DNA from: Metaphire vulgaris
Taxonomy: Eukaryota > Annelida > Clitellata > Crassiclitellata > Megascolecidae
Direction of reading: 5' to 3'
Assembly: GCA_018105865.1 (NCBI GenBank)
Contig: CM030834.1
Coordinates: 8,046,168 to 8,110,167 of the forward strand
DNA: 64,000 nucleotides
Position numbers and translations under genes: made by a program. Each line of letters begins with the position of its first letter. The stretch's first letter is position 1. The notes below the pieces were generated by a model. It did no database searches. It worked only from the letters and a program-made list of their open reading frames with translations, and had not been told where the DNA came from. Positions 40,096 through 51,896 of the stretch are shown here, piece after piece.

Positions 40096-40147
40096 TTCAA
40101 AACTCAAAAACTTGCAATGCTGAATAGCGATAATTTATCTATTTAAG

Positions 40148-40412
40148 CAGTGGCGTAGCCAGGATTTTCCCAAGAGGGGAAATTTCGACCAATGACTCTC
40201 AACTTCGAAAATCCCGACAAGCAAAAATGGTCGTAAAAAGATTGTCACCTATTATTTTGCATGGTTAAGTTATACTATATCTATATTATATGAATGCGTG
40301 TGGCGTCCTCCATCCACAGAATAATTATGCGCAATAGCAAACTTTTTTGGTCGACCACCAGCCAATGGGGGGTTTTAACTTCCACTTCCACTTCCCCTTG
40401 GCTACGCCACTG
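40148..40412. mobile_element. Non-autonomous hAT-like element
   Basis: Ends CAGTGGCGTAGCCAGG and CCTTGGCTACGCCACTG. Flanks TATTTAAG and TATTGAAG, 7 of 8. Cassette CCCGACAAGCAAAAATGGTC at about 40206. Confidence 0.9.
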
Positions 40413-40574
40413 TATTGAAGAGAAATTCTCATAATGCGAGCAGAGTGAGGCTCGAATCTTGACGGTAGGTCATCGTAGCAGAGGCAATATTTCAAATCTT
40501 GCTATTTCTCGATCTTCAGCGTTATCGTCTGAACCAAATTCGATTGGAGAAGATGACGATGCTCGGCTGCAGCT

Positions 40575-40596
40575 GCAGCAGCAGCAGCAGCAGCAG
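40575..40596. repeat. Short (CAG)n run
   Basis: Seven uninterrupted CAG triplets. A Gln run appears in one + frame and a Leu run in a minus frame. Neither surrounding frame could be tied to a known protein. Confidence 0.9.
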
Positions 40597-40963
40597 CTCG
40601 TCGTTCTGCATCGTATGCTGGCTCCGAAGATGTCGCCCAGGGATCAGTCGGATGACTTTGGAAGAGGCGATTCGTGGTTTCATCAGCCTGTCAAAAGAGG
40701 TCCTGGAAATTGCATCAACAACTGTCTGATAAGCGGAATGTCGTTCGTACGGTGCAAGTCGATGTGCCACTGACGGCGGCACCGGTCGTCTGCTGACAAC
40801 AGCCGCAAATTGTCACCGACAACAACACTAGACGAAACATCTAAACAATTTAATCGACTATAATATTATTTATTAAAATCTCAAAAAGACACATACACAG
40901 CCGTTGAAGGCCACAGTTGATCCCAATAAAAGTATAAACTCAGTTAAAGACTTTGTAGCTACG

Positions 40964-41149
40964 CAGGGACGTAGCCAGAAATTTGATTTGGGAGGGTATA
41001 AATATTTTGGGTGGGTATAAATCTTAACTATAAACCACATAAACCATATAAACCATATATAACCACATGTAAATAAAATAAAAAACTTTAAGGTAGACTG
41101 ATTTTGGGGGGTATATATATACCGATATAACCCCATCGCTACGCCCCTG
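40964..41149. mobile_element. Non-autonomous hAT-like element
   Basis: Ends CAGGGACGTAGCCAG and ATCGCTACGCCCCTG. Flanks TAGCTACG and TAGCTAAG, 7 of 8. Interior has AACCATATAAACC repeats and GGGGGGTATATATATACCG. Confidence 0.87.
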
Positions 41150-41157
41150 TAGCTAAG

Positions 41158-41590
41158 CTTATAGCTTATCTCTGGAATGACCTTGTCTTTTGCGGATGGA
41201 TTTGAAGTACCCTCGATTCAGGCCCGCCCGAAGTGGGAGTGCAGGGGGTGCAGCTGCACCCCTGAAAAAATGTAGGGGTGCAATGCACCCCCTGGAAAGA
41301 TGATGGTCTGCACACCTCTGCACCCCCTGTATCCTGAAATACCGGGGGGTGCAGAGAGGTGCAGCGTGTGCAGACTGCAGAGGACCATTTTTGCTTGTCA
41401 AGCTTTTTAGGTAAAATTGAGCGTTGATGACCTTTTTTGCTTGTCAAGGATTTGAAAGAGAAAAATTTAACTTCTGAAAAATCTGCACCTCCTGACCAAA
41501 GTTCGTTCCGACGGCCCTGCATCGATTGATACCCTTAGGTATTATTAGAGCTGGTGCTATATAAGTGCATAATTATTGTTTATTATTATA
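41158..41590 (+). mobile_element. LINE 3' end, copy D, split by a hAT-like element
   Basis: TCTCTGGAATGACCTTGTC, GGATGGATTTGAAGTACC and, after the insertion, TTGATACCCTTAGG and TATATAAGTGCATAATTATT are collinear with copy A read on the minus strand. The 41219-41519 element interrupts it. Confidence 0.85.
41219..41519. mobile_element. Non-autonomous hAT-like element nested in a LINE end
   Basis: Ends CAGGCCCGCCCGAAGTGG and TTCGTTCCGACGGCCCTG. Flanks CCTCGATT (41211-41218) and CATCGATT (41520-41527), 7 of 8. Two cassette copies in reverse, GACCATTTTTGCTTGTCAAG-like and GACCTTTTTTGCTTGTCAAG. GTGCAG-rich interior. Confidence 0.92.
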
Positions 41591-41904
41591 GAAACTGTCG
41601 AACATACAGTATGGCTCGCTGAGGTTAGAATACTAAAGATGTATTTCGGGTTAAATTGGCAAAATTGTGAAATGTTTTTGAAAAAGCTGACAGAAAACTA
41701 GAAGGACGCTTAATTAAGCGAAGCTGAGATTTCGCTCAGAACGTTAGAATATTTAAAACTTTAAACTTTAGCAATGACCTTGTAAATTTTATGGCGCTGG
41801 TGTTCTTCTTATCCCACATTTGAAAGATTTTGGATCAGCAATTGTAAACACTTTCACGCCAATTACAGTAAGTGGTACATTTAGCAACAAGTCAGTTAGC
41901 GTAC

Positions 41905-43209
41905 CAGTGGTTCTTAAAGTGGTGGTCCGCGGACCGGCGCCGGTCCGCGTAGTGCTGAATCTGCTGATCGCCGGTCCGCGAAGGAATACAAAATAAATTT
42001 TAATTATTAACTTATTTATGTAAAAATAGTCAACTTTTTCTAATTTAATTTAATTTATTCTGGATTTTTATAGAGTCTATGCAAGGCTGCAACCAATTTC
42101 ATGTTAATCTTTGTTAATATACCTAAACTTTAGCATTCGGATAGGTTAGAGGTCGGTTTCCTTGCTGAATGACGACCATCAGCCAGTGAGTCGGTGACAG
42201 GTTTTGACCGGCATCACAGATCGCCTCTTATCTTCTGACACTGAACCCGAGTCCATACAGCTCGGTTGATAGCTGGCACCTGAGTCCTAATGTTTGTTTT
42301 TCCTCTGGCATTCCAAAAGCCATATCTGAGCATTAGCCATCTTCCGGGGACTCAATTCCTCTGTGAATGCAATTTGCAACACCTACCGACTTGTTGCTTC
42401 TTCCAAAAGGGGGTAGTTCAAGCTTCACAGCCTAACCTCTCAAAAAGTGGGGTGGTGGTGGCAGTGGTGGGAAAATCCCCTGAGTTTTGTTACGTTAGAG
42501 TAGCATATTAATTCGATAAGCCCCTAAATGCCTGTGCAAATAAATTACTGGTTTTACTACAGTGCAATTTTTTTAACTTCATATAGGCTTACAGCGGTAA
42601 GATTCAAGTTCATTATTATCAGGCATTCATAAAATTTTATTATTATTATCACTTTTACGTACAGTCATTCTAATGATGCAGAATGTAAACTTCAAGTGAA
42701 ATATAAATAACTTATAATAAACCAATGATACTGCAACTCCCTCCACTATAGCCTTTCAAAGACCTCCATCAACAAATTACAATCCATTCAAGACTGTGAA
42801 ACAGTGCAAATAGATATTGTTAATAACTTGTTACAGTCAGCTGCCTTAGTCTAGTTATCCCTTTTGCAGTTGTTACAGCTTTAATGCCTCTAAAAATGAT
42901 GTAGGCCTAGGTGTGGTTGTTGGAGAAATCAATTTTTAAACTAAAAACAAAACAAAATAGACAATTTGCAGGTAATTTTGAATAGTTTGCCAGCGCAATT
43001 ACTGCGATATCTCTAGTTTCAACTTACATCTATCTAATAGTCCTTTGTGGCTGTTGGAATTTTCCAGAAATTGAGAATTAGAAGTTACTGGTAGGAGACC
43101 TATCCTGGGCACCAAAGTGTGCAATGTAATGTCCAAAATGTTTATGAGCATCTATTGATTTGCCAGGCTTTTTCCCATAAATTTGCGGTGGGGTGCCAAT
43201 ATCCAGTGC

Positions 43210-43251
<42 letters not shown>

Positions 43252-44050
43252 TTTATATTATGGTAATAATGTGATGTAGATAAATCCCTGCCGAATCCCC
43301 GTTTAGGTGTAGGAGAGGCAAGGGAGGACAGGGAAGGGGGAAGCTGCTTCCAGCGGCCAGGGGATGGGCGCCCCTGGGTGGTGGTGTTCGAGCCCAGCGG
43401 CCTACTAGAAGTTTACGCCTGTCAGCGTAAGACAGGAATATCCCAAGCCAAGTGATTTAGTACAGATTTTTTGACAATGTTTGCTTCTACAACTCAGATG
43501 TTAGACAGGATCTTCTCAAAGACAATAATAAAAACAAAACAAAAAAGGTTATTGTTTGAATGCCAGTAGTTCACTGCAAATCGCTCTGAGCTACATCAAG
43601 ACTCGTATTGATCAACTTGCAGTGTTTATTCTAGCCACCTTGACATTGGGGGGAGTTTGCAATGTTTGGGGGGAGAAGGTTTGTATGCCGAAAATCTTGA
43701 GCAAAAAAGGTCTCACCACATTCTTGACGTTGCTTATTACCTTATCCTTCTTCGAATGCAATATTTCCCCTCTCCAAAATAAAAAGCCCTCTCGTCACAG
43801 AAATTTCCATTTGGGGAGAAATTTGGGGGAATTTTCTAACTTTGGGGGATCCTCCAAAAAACAGGCCTAGAATAAACACTGATCTACTTGTTAAGAGCAA
43901 ACAAGCACATTGTCACACTGCATGGCTTGTTAAACTTACTCTTGAATTTTTGAGGCTTTTTGTGGTTTTGGTTTTATTTTTACCTGGTGTTTTAATTAAA
44001 ATTAAAAATCTAAAATCATACATTAATATTATTAATATTACATGATTAAG

Positions 44051-44109
<59 letters not shown>

Positions 44110-44193
44110 CCCCATTTAAGCTTGTGGTCCGTCAGCTTCAAGAAAAAGTTATTGCCGGTCCGAAAGTCTGGCCTGAAAGTTTAAGAACCACTG
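41905..44193. mobile_element. Possible 2.3-kb hAT-like element
   Basis: Left CAGTGGTTCTTAAAGT and right GTTTAAGAACCACTG are inverted, and both ends carry GGTCCG motifs (GGTCCGCGGACC left, TGGTCCGTCAG right). No matching 8-bp flanks and no transposase frame. It contains the complete 43620 element, an (ATA)n tract at 43209-43252 and a (TA)n tract at 44055-44106. Alternatively two separate ends. Confidence 0.45.
43620..43881. mobile_element. Non-autonomous hAT-like element
   Basis: Ends CAGTGTTTATTCTAGCC and GGCCTAGAATAAACACTG. Flanks ATCAACTTG and ATCTACTTG (8 of 9). Interior GAGCAAAAAAGGTCTCACC is a cassette variant. GGGGGA-rich ends. Confidence 0.87.
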
Positions 44194-44509
44194 AGTTCTG
44201 AGACCGAGTTCTGTGAGAAGGTTGCGAGTGACTTAACAATAAGTTAGCATGAATGCCAAATGCTGAGGGTGGAGATGCTTAGAGTCTGAAATAATTCGGC
44301 TTAAATGTGACTCTTTGTTCAGCTCAGAAGTTCTTCTATGACGAATTGGTTTTGTCTCCAAAAGCAATGAACCGTGTGATCGTGTATCATCGACCAAAGG
44401 ATGTCAGTCAAAATACTGCCTAAGAAAGTATAATGGTCCAAATGTATCCAAGTGCTTAATTAAAGTGAAAAGGAGAGGCCAAAAGCAGAACCCTGATTAC
44501 TATTAAGCC

Positions 44510-44695
<186 letters not shown>

Positions 44696-44699
44696 CTAT

Positions 44700-45975
44700 T
44701 AACGCAATGTAGGCCAAACAGTCGAGTGCAGTTTTGTTAGCGTTTAAAAGCAATTAGCAAAGCTTCTGTTCTGTAGGAACAAAATATACTAATTTTTTAA
44801 CGAGTTATTTTGCATAAATTCTTGACTATCTGTCCACCTATTAACCAAATATGCTATAGCCTATAGTCTTGAGAACGACATTGCAAAAGGCATTTGCCAT
44901 TCAACATTCCCTAGGTGGCGATACACTACCCGTAGGCTTTAAGTTTTCATTGCAACAGTGCACGCTATTTCGAAGCAAAAGACGAAAAGCTAGAATTTTA
45001 TTACTTTTCTGTCAACCGTTCGTTATTGTGTTTTATTACTCTTCGATTTCATTTGGCGCCATGATCCAGAAAGCACAGTTGTGCAAAAGGAACGTATCAA
45101 TATAATAGTCAGAGATCTTATCAGTTTCATCAGATCGCTCAGCTGAGTCAGAATGGAACCCAATCGATTGATTGGACAAAAACGAGCGAAAGATTTTGAC
45201 AGCAGAGTCTGAGGATGAAGGAAAAGATTTCTTATTTATTCTTGCCTTTATGATCTTTCGGTTTTCGCCATGAAGAGAATTAGCTGACAAAATTTGGGGA
45301 GGTGTGTTTTTGGAGGAACGCGCCTCTCAAGCTGCGCATCTGCGCGTTTGTCAACACATTTATTCACACGTATTTATTGCAAGACCAGACATAATAAAGA
45401 AAAATAAATTCAGGAATCAGTATACATATTGATGCAAGAAACTTAACTAACTTATATTAGAAGAGAACCTAAATTAAACTAGTGTAAAAATGTAAGTGAC
45501 TAAATAGCTATGTTTATAATTTAGCTAATTTAGCTAGTAGGTAATTAGCCAATTAGCTGATCAGGGTTGTTCATGATATACTGTAAATGAGTGATGGATA
45601 ACCTAAGGGATAAGAATCCCTTAAGGTGGTTATCCCAATTTGTAGTTAAAGTTAAATGGCAGAAAACACAAAACGTTATCGAATCATGATTTGAACACTG
45701 TCTTTCCACGGATGTCTAGATGGTCGTCATTTTAAATCCTCAGTCATAGCATTCATTCAAAATGTTTAGGCCTACATTATTTGGCTGTTTACCGATCGGG
45801 TAGGCGTATAGATAGCCTATACACGTTGACGCTCGGTATATTAAGTCTAAAATTGCAATGAACATCTGAAGAAAACGAAAACGAAAATAGAAGACTATAA
45901 TTAATTAACAGCTGCAATGCAAATATTTCAATTTAGTGTTACGAAGTCAATTCCATGCTTTAGGCCTATTAGTAT
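44700..45975. other. No gene or recognised element
   Basis: Mixed-composition DNA. The region 45036-45290 has an 84-codon minus-strand frame of unremarkable composition without an ATG at its head; I do not call it. Confidence 0.4.
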
Positions 45976-45976
45976 T

Positions 45977-45977
<1 letters not shown>

Positions 45978-46035
<58 letters not shown>

Positions 46036-46072
46036 GGTTTAAAGTGGTTCAGTAGGGTCTGTCCTGTGTGAG
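45978..46072 (-). mobile_element. LINE 3' tail with (AAT)n
   Basis: An (AAT)n run joined to GGTTTAAAGTGGTTCAGTAG and GGTCTG, the same junction as at 19880-19910. Only the last 35-40 bp of the LINE plus its tail. Confidence 0.75.
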
Positions 46073-46249
46073 AACAACACTGTTTAAACAACTCAAAACT
46101 TTAAACGAAGTGAAGGCAACAGAATCAAATAGGCATAGGGCCTACAGTGTAGCATCGATTTGTTGATTCTTTGGATTGTCGATTTTTTTGATTGAAAAAT
46201 CTCTGAAGCCGGTTAGACAAACATCCGGATTTCGATTTGGGATCGACTG

Positions 46250-46502
46250 CTTGAAAACACTAGCCCAGACATCGAACTTTCTGACGAGCTTAGTTGGACG
46301 CTTTCGCTCTCGATCAGAAGACATGCTGAAGCCGAAGTTTCGCCGAGGGTAAGAAGACCATGGCTGCATATTCCCAAAGCGCCGCTCAAAGGCCGCCTCT
46401 TCGCATCGATTCTCCTAAGAGCTATAGATAATTTCTGCTCTTTAGTGAGATTATAGTTTTCGTCGTTTGTATGTTACGGCGTCGATGCCAGCGATGTCGC
46501 GT

Positions 46503-46552
<50 letters not shown>

Positions 46553-46930
46553 CTCTCTCTCTATCTATCTATCACTCTCGAACTTTGCAGCAAGACAAAC
46601 GACCCACGCGTTGAAAAAACTCAACCAGAAGGACGGCGTCTCTAGTTTGTCTGAGTGACCGCCCGGCCTGGGACTGTTTGCCTCTGCTGACTGTGTCTCG
46701 AATCCGCGAATCTCGGCGCAAAATGCCCGAAGAATCGCACACGAAGTGCATATAATGCTGATCTGTAGGTTTGTCTTCCACTCGGGCTTTGTTTGTTTTT
46801 CGGGGCTAAGGCAGGCGCCGGCGACAGGCGTTACAGCGTCTGTTTGCTCGAGAATCGACACTTTCCCCTAGAAGCGACCGCCTCTCGCTTGACAACGGCC
46901 CCTTCGAGTCGCCGCGTGAGTTTTCATCGC
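46250..46930. other. CpG-richer stretch, promoter possible
   Basis: CG dinucleotides are clearly more frequent than in the flanks. Several short frames exist on both strands, none recognisable. A 5' regulatory region or first exon is possible but not shown. Confidence 0.2.
46508..46575. repeat. (CT)n / (CTAT)n tract
   Basis: CT repeats with TAT interruptions, embedded in a CpG-richer stretch from about 46250 to 46930. Confidence 0.95.
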
Positions 46931-47285
46931 AAGCCCATACAAGTCTCAGAGAACTTGACGTTTCATACGATACGCTATTTACTTTGATAGACTGAAATTT
47001 TGAAGCGCTATACCATTTAGATTTTACGTGTAAGCTTAAGCCATTCATAATTTATATATATTTAATATTTAATAACCTCTTTGAGCATATTGGTTGTCGA
47101 TTCTTAGAAGTTTTCAATATACGGCACTTTATGGTCATGGAAAACACGAAAGGGTTCAATTTAAAATTGCTCAACCCAACATTTTCGTGACCAACCATAT
47201 AAAACACTGTAATATTTTTCAGATTTGTTGGTCAAAATTTACAACCAGGCTCATGTAATTTATGATACTGTATAGACATATACTT

Positions 47286-47664
47286 CAGTGGTAAAGTATT
47301 TAAAATGTATTTAAATATACACTTTGTCCAGTATTTAAGAAAGTATTTAAACACTCACCAAAATTAACCCCAACAATTTAAATACTTTGGTCACATAATT
47401 ATAACATAATTATAACGTTTCATTTATGGACTTTTCTGGTTTTTACATTTTCTTTACTGGTGGGACTTGATAAGGTTAAAAATAATTTTTTTAATTTGTT
47501 TCTTTTTACAAAAATACTGGTTGTGGCGAATTGTCAAAGCCTTTTTGAAAGTATTTAAATCAGTATTTAAATACTTACCCTGGTAAGTATTTAAATTACA
47601 ACCTGAGAACAAGTATTTATGAAAGTATTTAAATACTTTCAGTGAAGTATTTATTACAACACTG
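47286..47664. mobile_element. Probable hAT-like element with TATTTAAA repeats
   Basis: CAGTGGTAAAGTATTTAAA at the left and AAGTATTTATTACAACACTG at the right; GTATTTAAATACTT-like palindromes throughout. The pattern is like the widespread animal elements that start CAGTGTTGTAA. No matching flanks. Confidence 0.55.
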
Positions 47665-47679
47665 GTTGTTTCAGGACTT

Positions 47680-47810
47680 GATAAGGTTGTTTTTTTGCTT
47701 GTCAGCCTTTTTCGGGCAGAGACTTAAAAATTCCGACACCCCCAGATTTTCCCGACATCCTCCCAAATTCAAAATCCTAGAAATAACACTGCCTATACTA
47801 ACAGATTTAT
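47680..47810. repeat. Short-element remnant with cassette
   Basis: TTTTTTTGCTTGTCAGCC is the reversed cassette; CCTAGAAATAACACTG is a right-hand end. The left end is missing. Confidence 0.5.
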
Positions 47811-48916
47811 ATTAATTAAGTTGAAAGCGCTTTGCGGTGATTCTCGACAACTTAAGCAGAAACTGCTTCCGATCCTCATCATGTGTTTACAGTTGAGCTA
47901 AACTCCTGCACTTTTCTGTCTTTGCCAAGTCAATTTCTACCCTAATTGAATTAACACGCTGTCTAACCTTTATGTGTTTACGTTGCAAAACACTATTGGC
48001 AACGATGCAATTACCTACCTAACTTTAGGTCCCTCGAGGAAGTCCTAAATTTCAATATATTAATTAAATATTTTACTCCCAGTACTAAAAATACTGGAAA
48101 CTATTTTCTGTGTTTATAAACTGAATCTCTTAACGGCAGTTAATTGAGCAGCGTCATGTATAGCTGCCGTCGGAGAAAGAGCGAATTATGAAGGTTTGGC
48201 TCTTGGGACTTGATTTGGTCTTCTGTCTCACTCTCTTATTGACTTCCTTTTCTCCCGACTAGTGGCACATCATTCGTGTTGCAACATCCTCTGCAGCAGG
48301 CACGACGTGCCAACACTGGTCCTGATGAGAATTGATCCGTTGATACCTGAACTCAGGTCAGCTCAGGTGACACTTGACATCCACGACAGCCAACCCCAAT
48401 GCCAGTTACAGGACTCAAGTAACTCCAGATCCCAGTTCCAAGACTCAATCCAAACTCTGAAGTAAAGCATTTACCAAAATTCGAATCATCTACCAAATGC
48501 TCCCTTTTCTATGACTCTCTCTCTCCGCATGTATTTATGTTTATAAATAAGTCATTATACACAATATACAGTATCTGATTAAAATGTTAAAGTACTCAAT
48601 TATGTCACCCGGTGCCGTTCCACACCCTTAGAGCTTCTCCATACCCCAATCCTCCATAGCGGCGCCACTGGATCGTATGGTGGTCGGAGGGAATGCAGGG
48701 CCACGGTTTCACAACATAAGGTTCAATTCTGAACCAAAGTTTCAATCTGTTTGGCAGCCAATTAAACGGTGTCACGGGTATCGACGCATTTCAATCGTTA
48801 AGAATTTTGAAACATTTGCGGCTGGTAAAGATCAAAGAACTACGGAGCCCTAAAAATAGCAGCAGAAGATAGGGAGAATCGAGGAAAATGACTCTAAACC
48901 CTTTGATAGAGAACGA
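47811..48916. other. No gene or recognised element
   Basis: A 24-codon ATG frame at 48188 has a hydrophobic, signal-like sequence (MKVWLLGLDLVFCLTLLLTS) but ends in TAG with no donor, so I do not call a gene. Confidence 0.35.
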
Positions 48917-49219
48917 CAGTGGCGGTTCCACCATGTTGATGACTGGGGATGCATCCCCCCACCGGGGTTCCGGATGACCTTCTTTTGGGTTGTCAACCTA
49001 TTTTCCGGCGAGTTTAAAAAACATTAGTGAAAAATACTGCAAATGACCTTTTTTGGCTTGTCGGCCTTTTTTGGCAAGATTTTTTTAACATTTAGTGAGC
49101 AAAGCACTACTAACAATGATCTTTTTCTTTTTTTCTTGTTTTTTTTCTTCACTTTGCATCCCCCCACCAACTTCCCAAAAAATTTCATCCCCCATCAAGA
49201 ATTCCTGGAACCGCCACTG
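48917..49219. mobile_element. Non-autonomous hAT-like element, perfect TSD
   Basis: Ends CAGTGGCGGTTCCA and TGGAACCGCCACTG are perfect 14-base inverted repeats. Identical flanks GAGAACGA at 48909-48916 and 49220-49227. Two reversed cassette copies (GACCTTCTTTTGGGTTGTCA and GACCTTTTTTGGCTTGTC). Confidence 0.95.
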
Positions 49220-49885
49220 GAGAACGACGCAAAGAAGAAGAAAGATCAGGCATTCCGAGAGCAGAAACTAGGACCTGCACAAGTGTATATTATGATTTTA
49301 CGCTCACGTTTTGCGTAATTATCGTTGACTCGTTGAGTCTTGTTATCGACAAACTCCAATTTCAGCCTATTTCACCTCTAAACTGCAGGCACTGCCGTTC
49401 TGAGCGTCTTCGCCTTTGGCCACTGCATTGGTTTACGAAGACTGGACATCCTAACAGCGACCAACTGAAGAGCGATCTTGGAGAGTTGTTCTCTGACCGC
49501 TCTGATATCTTTACAATAATTGTGCGGCGGATCGACGCTCTCTTAATAAGCAGCAGGGTCATCACCGACCGCGTATGGCTGCTGCGGCGACATCTACAGG
49601 CCTCCGACATACATCACGTGATCAGAGGGACGTCTTGCTACTCTAACGACTAACGCAGTTGCTATTTACTCAAGATTGCCCGTTGCTAAGTCGTCGCCCC
49701 GTTCCATCCCCGCCGAGCCCTGAATGAAATCCGGGGGATATGGCGCTGATATATATCCTGCCAGCGTTGAGCTGCGCCGCCCAGCGACTCTCCGATGTCC
49801 AGCCATCGCTCCGTCATCGTATATGTTCACGTCGACCGTTCTTAGTCAAGCGTCGTCGGCGACCCTCGATCGGCTGAACGTAAAC

Positions 49886-49941
49886 ACTTATATATATATA
49901 TATATATAAAATTATATATATATACACTGTATATATATTGT

Positions 49942-49979
<38 letters not shown>

Positions 49980-50000
49980 GCCAAAATATATATATAGTAT
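49886..50000. repeat. TA-rich tract
   Basis: Several (TA)n blocks broken by short spacers. Confidence 0.9.
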
Positions 50001-50279
50001 AACAGTTGCAAAGGGCATATATTGTTGTAGAAGGCCTTAACCTTGTCTACGGCACCCGGTCGTCGTTTGTCGTCGTATATAAATTATCAATAAATAAATA
50101 TATATATACATATAGCCGAAAATAATACATTGATGATATAGCTGGTTTTTATTTATAACCAGTCTTGAGAGTACCAAACACACAAGATGGCGTATTGTTA
50201 TATAACGACGAACTTCCCGGATTTGCCGGAAGGAGCGGGTCACGGCGGGAGTCGATGAAAAAAGTGCCGCCCTCAATTC

Positions 50280-50500
50280 TCCGAAAAAGTCTGACAAGCA
50301 AGAAAAACGGTATCAATTCTCCAAAAGTCTCTGACAAGCAAAAATCTAAGAAATCTCTAACGCCCGACATCGGCCCCTAGAGCAAGTAGGACCGACCCCT
50401 GTGGCCACCGCAATGGACGGGACGAGAGGCCGCAGGGAGCCATTGATCTGTCTCTGAGATAGTCTTGCCCCCTCTGCCCCTCATATGAGAGCTCGAGACG
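50280..50500. repeat. Truncated short element with two cassettes
   Basis: CTGACAAGCAAGAAAAACGG and CTGACAAGCAAAAATC 40 bp apart, followed by GAGACGCCACTG near 50503 that resembles a right end. The left end was not found. Confidence 0.5.
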
Positions 50501-50658
50501 CCACTGCGAAGGCCGCAAACACAGCGACCCATGTCCTCATGTCTTGACATGAGTATTTTTGCACAGGTCATGTACTTGTGGCTGTGGAAATGGGTGTTTT
50601 TGGCTATAAAGTTAATACAAATATGTCAGAGCCCCAGCATAGAACAAAGTTCTAGAAC

Positions 50659-51037
50659 CAGGGGCGTAGCTAGGGTGTGCGACGCCCAGGGAAAACATAC
50701 TGATGGCGCCCCCTAAATTTCAGAAAAACTAAACTTTCGAGAAAATCTAAAAACCATGACAAACAAAAAGGTCGTCGTCACCCTTAAACTCAATAAAAGC
50801 TGTAGCAAGCAAAAAAGGTCGATACCAACTAACTATATTGATCCTAGGCTGGTCGGCGCCCGTGGACAAATCATCCTCATGGCGACCCCTCGACTTCATG
50901 AAAACCCTTGAAATCAAAAAACCTCGTCACAACTATATTGATGCTTCTTTTTGTTTTCTGCTACCCTAAACCCATTTTGGCGGTCCCCACCTCGGCGCTC
51001 GGGGACATATGTAACCCCGCCCCTAGCTACGCCTCTG
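50659..51037. mobile_element. Non-autonomous hAT-like element
   Basis: Ends CAGGGGCGTAGCTAGGG and CCCCTAGCTACGCCTCTG. Flanks TCTAGAAC and ACTAGGAC, 6 of 8. Two cassette-like blocks. Shares GGCGCCC..GGACA and TGATGGCG blocks with 30981-31251, and repeats them internally, so it may have a duplicated core. Confidence 0.85.
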
Positions 51038-51451
51038 ACTAGGACATGGTCGTTTTTCTAACCAGGTTTGCGCCACAGTATAACGGAGTCCAAATAGTGC
51101 GATGATCTGTCTCATGATCCTTTTCGAATCCTTTGCTGAGGATCATATAATTACTTCTTGTTACTGGAGTTCCGAATGAGGAAATACTAGAAAGAAGTAA
51201 TACTCGCAGGTTGTACTTAGCGTATTAAGTTCGAGCTAATTGGTAGATCCAATTGGTCGAGAACTGTTGCTTACTGTATATTCATGTTGCTTAGTGCTTA
51301 TGCAAGCGCTTCTAATGAAATACATTGTCAGCAAATTGTCAAGCCTCTAAAACTTTAACCTTTAATTAACGCAAATAGGCCTATTGAACATTTAAAATAT
51401 TATATGCATGATATATACATATTATATGAGAGTATCCAGAACACTCTCTAT

Positions 51452-51486
51452 GCCCACCAACATAGCTAGTATCTATGCTGGTGGGC
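51452..51486. repeat. 14-bp stem hairpin
   Basis: GCCCACCAACATAG and CTATGCTGGTGGGC around a 7-base loop, one mismatch. A related GCCCACCAGTGGGC palindrome lies near 51570. Confidence 0.75.
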
Positions 51487-51896
51487 AAGAAATCTGCTTC
51501 TGCCATTGGCGTCTATTAATAGACAACAATGGTTTCTATGGTTTCTGGAAACTTTCTGCCCACCAGTGGGCGGAGCAACCGGACCTTGTTGGTAAACACT
51601 GGATACGCTAATAGATAACTTAAAGTACCAGATAAAAAATTAAACACAAGGCACATGTTTCTTTTGCTGTGCCAATCCTCTAACGTCGGCCTCCGATTTC
51701 CAGACCAGGGACACAGTATATCTACGGGTCCTCAAGCGGTTTGATTGATATCGACTTTAGCAGAAATAAAGAACAAATTTGCAACTAAAAGCAGCTGTAA
51801 TTCATTTTGTAATAACGATTCTCAGCCAACAATTATCACGATGCAATCTCGGTGAAATTAGACCGAGTGCGTGCTGACACTGCTCGAATGCCACAA

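Noticed and set aside
40459..40782. Protein-coding exon with Gln run (+) or Leu run (-)
   Set aside because: Frames on both strands pass through a CAG run, none matches a family, and splice sites do not decide between them.
46142..46369. 75-codon minus-strand frame
   Set aside because: Starts with ATG and is basic near its N-terminus, but has no homology I recognise and ends in a stop without a donor.
48188..48262. Small secreted peptide gene
   Set aside because: The 24-codon signal-like frame stops immediately, with no donor and no mature peptide.
49333..49653. 106-codon + frame
   Set aside because: A similar-length frame on the other strand and no family features; likely chance in GC-richer DNA.
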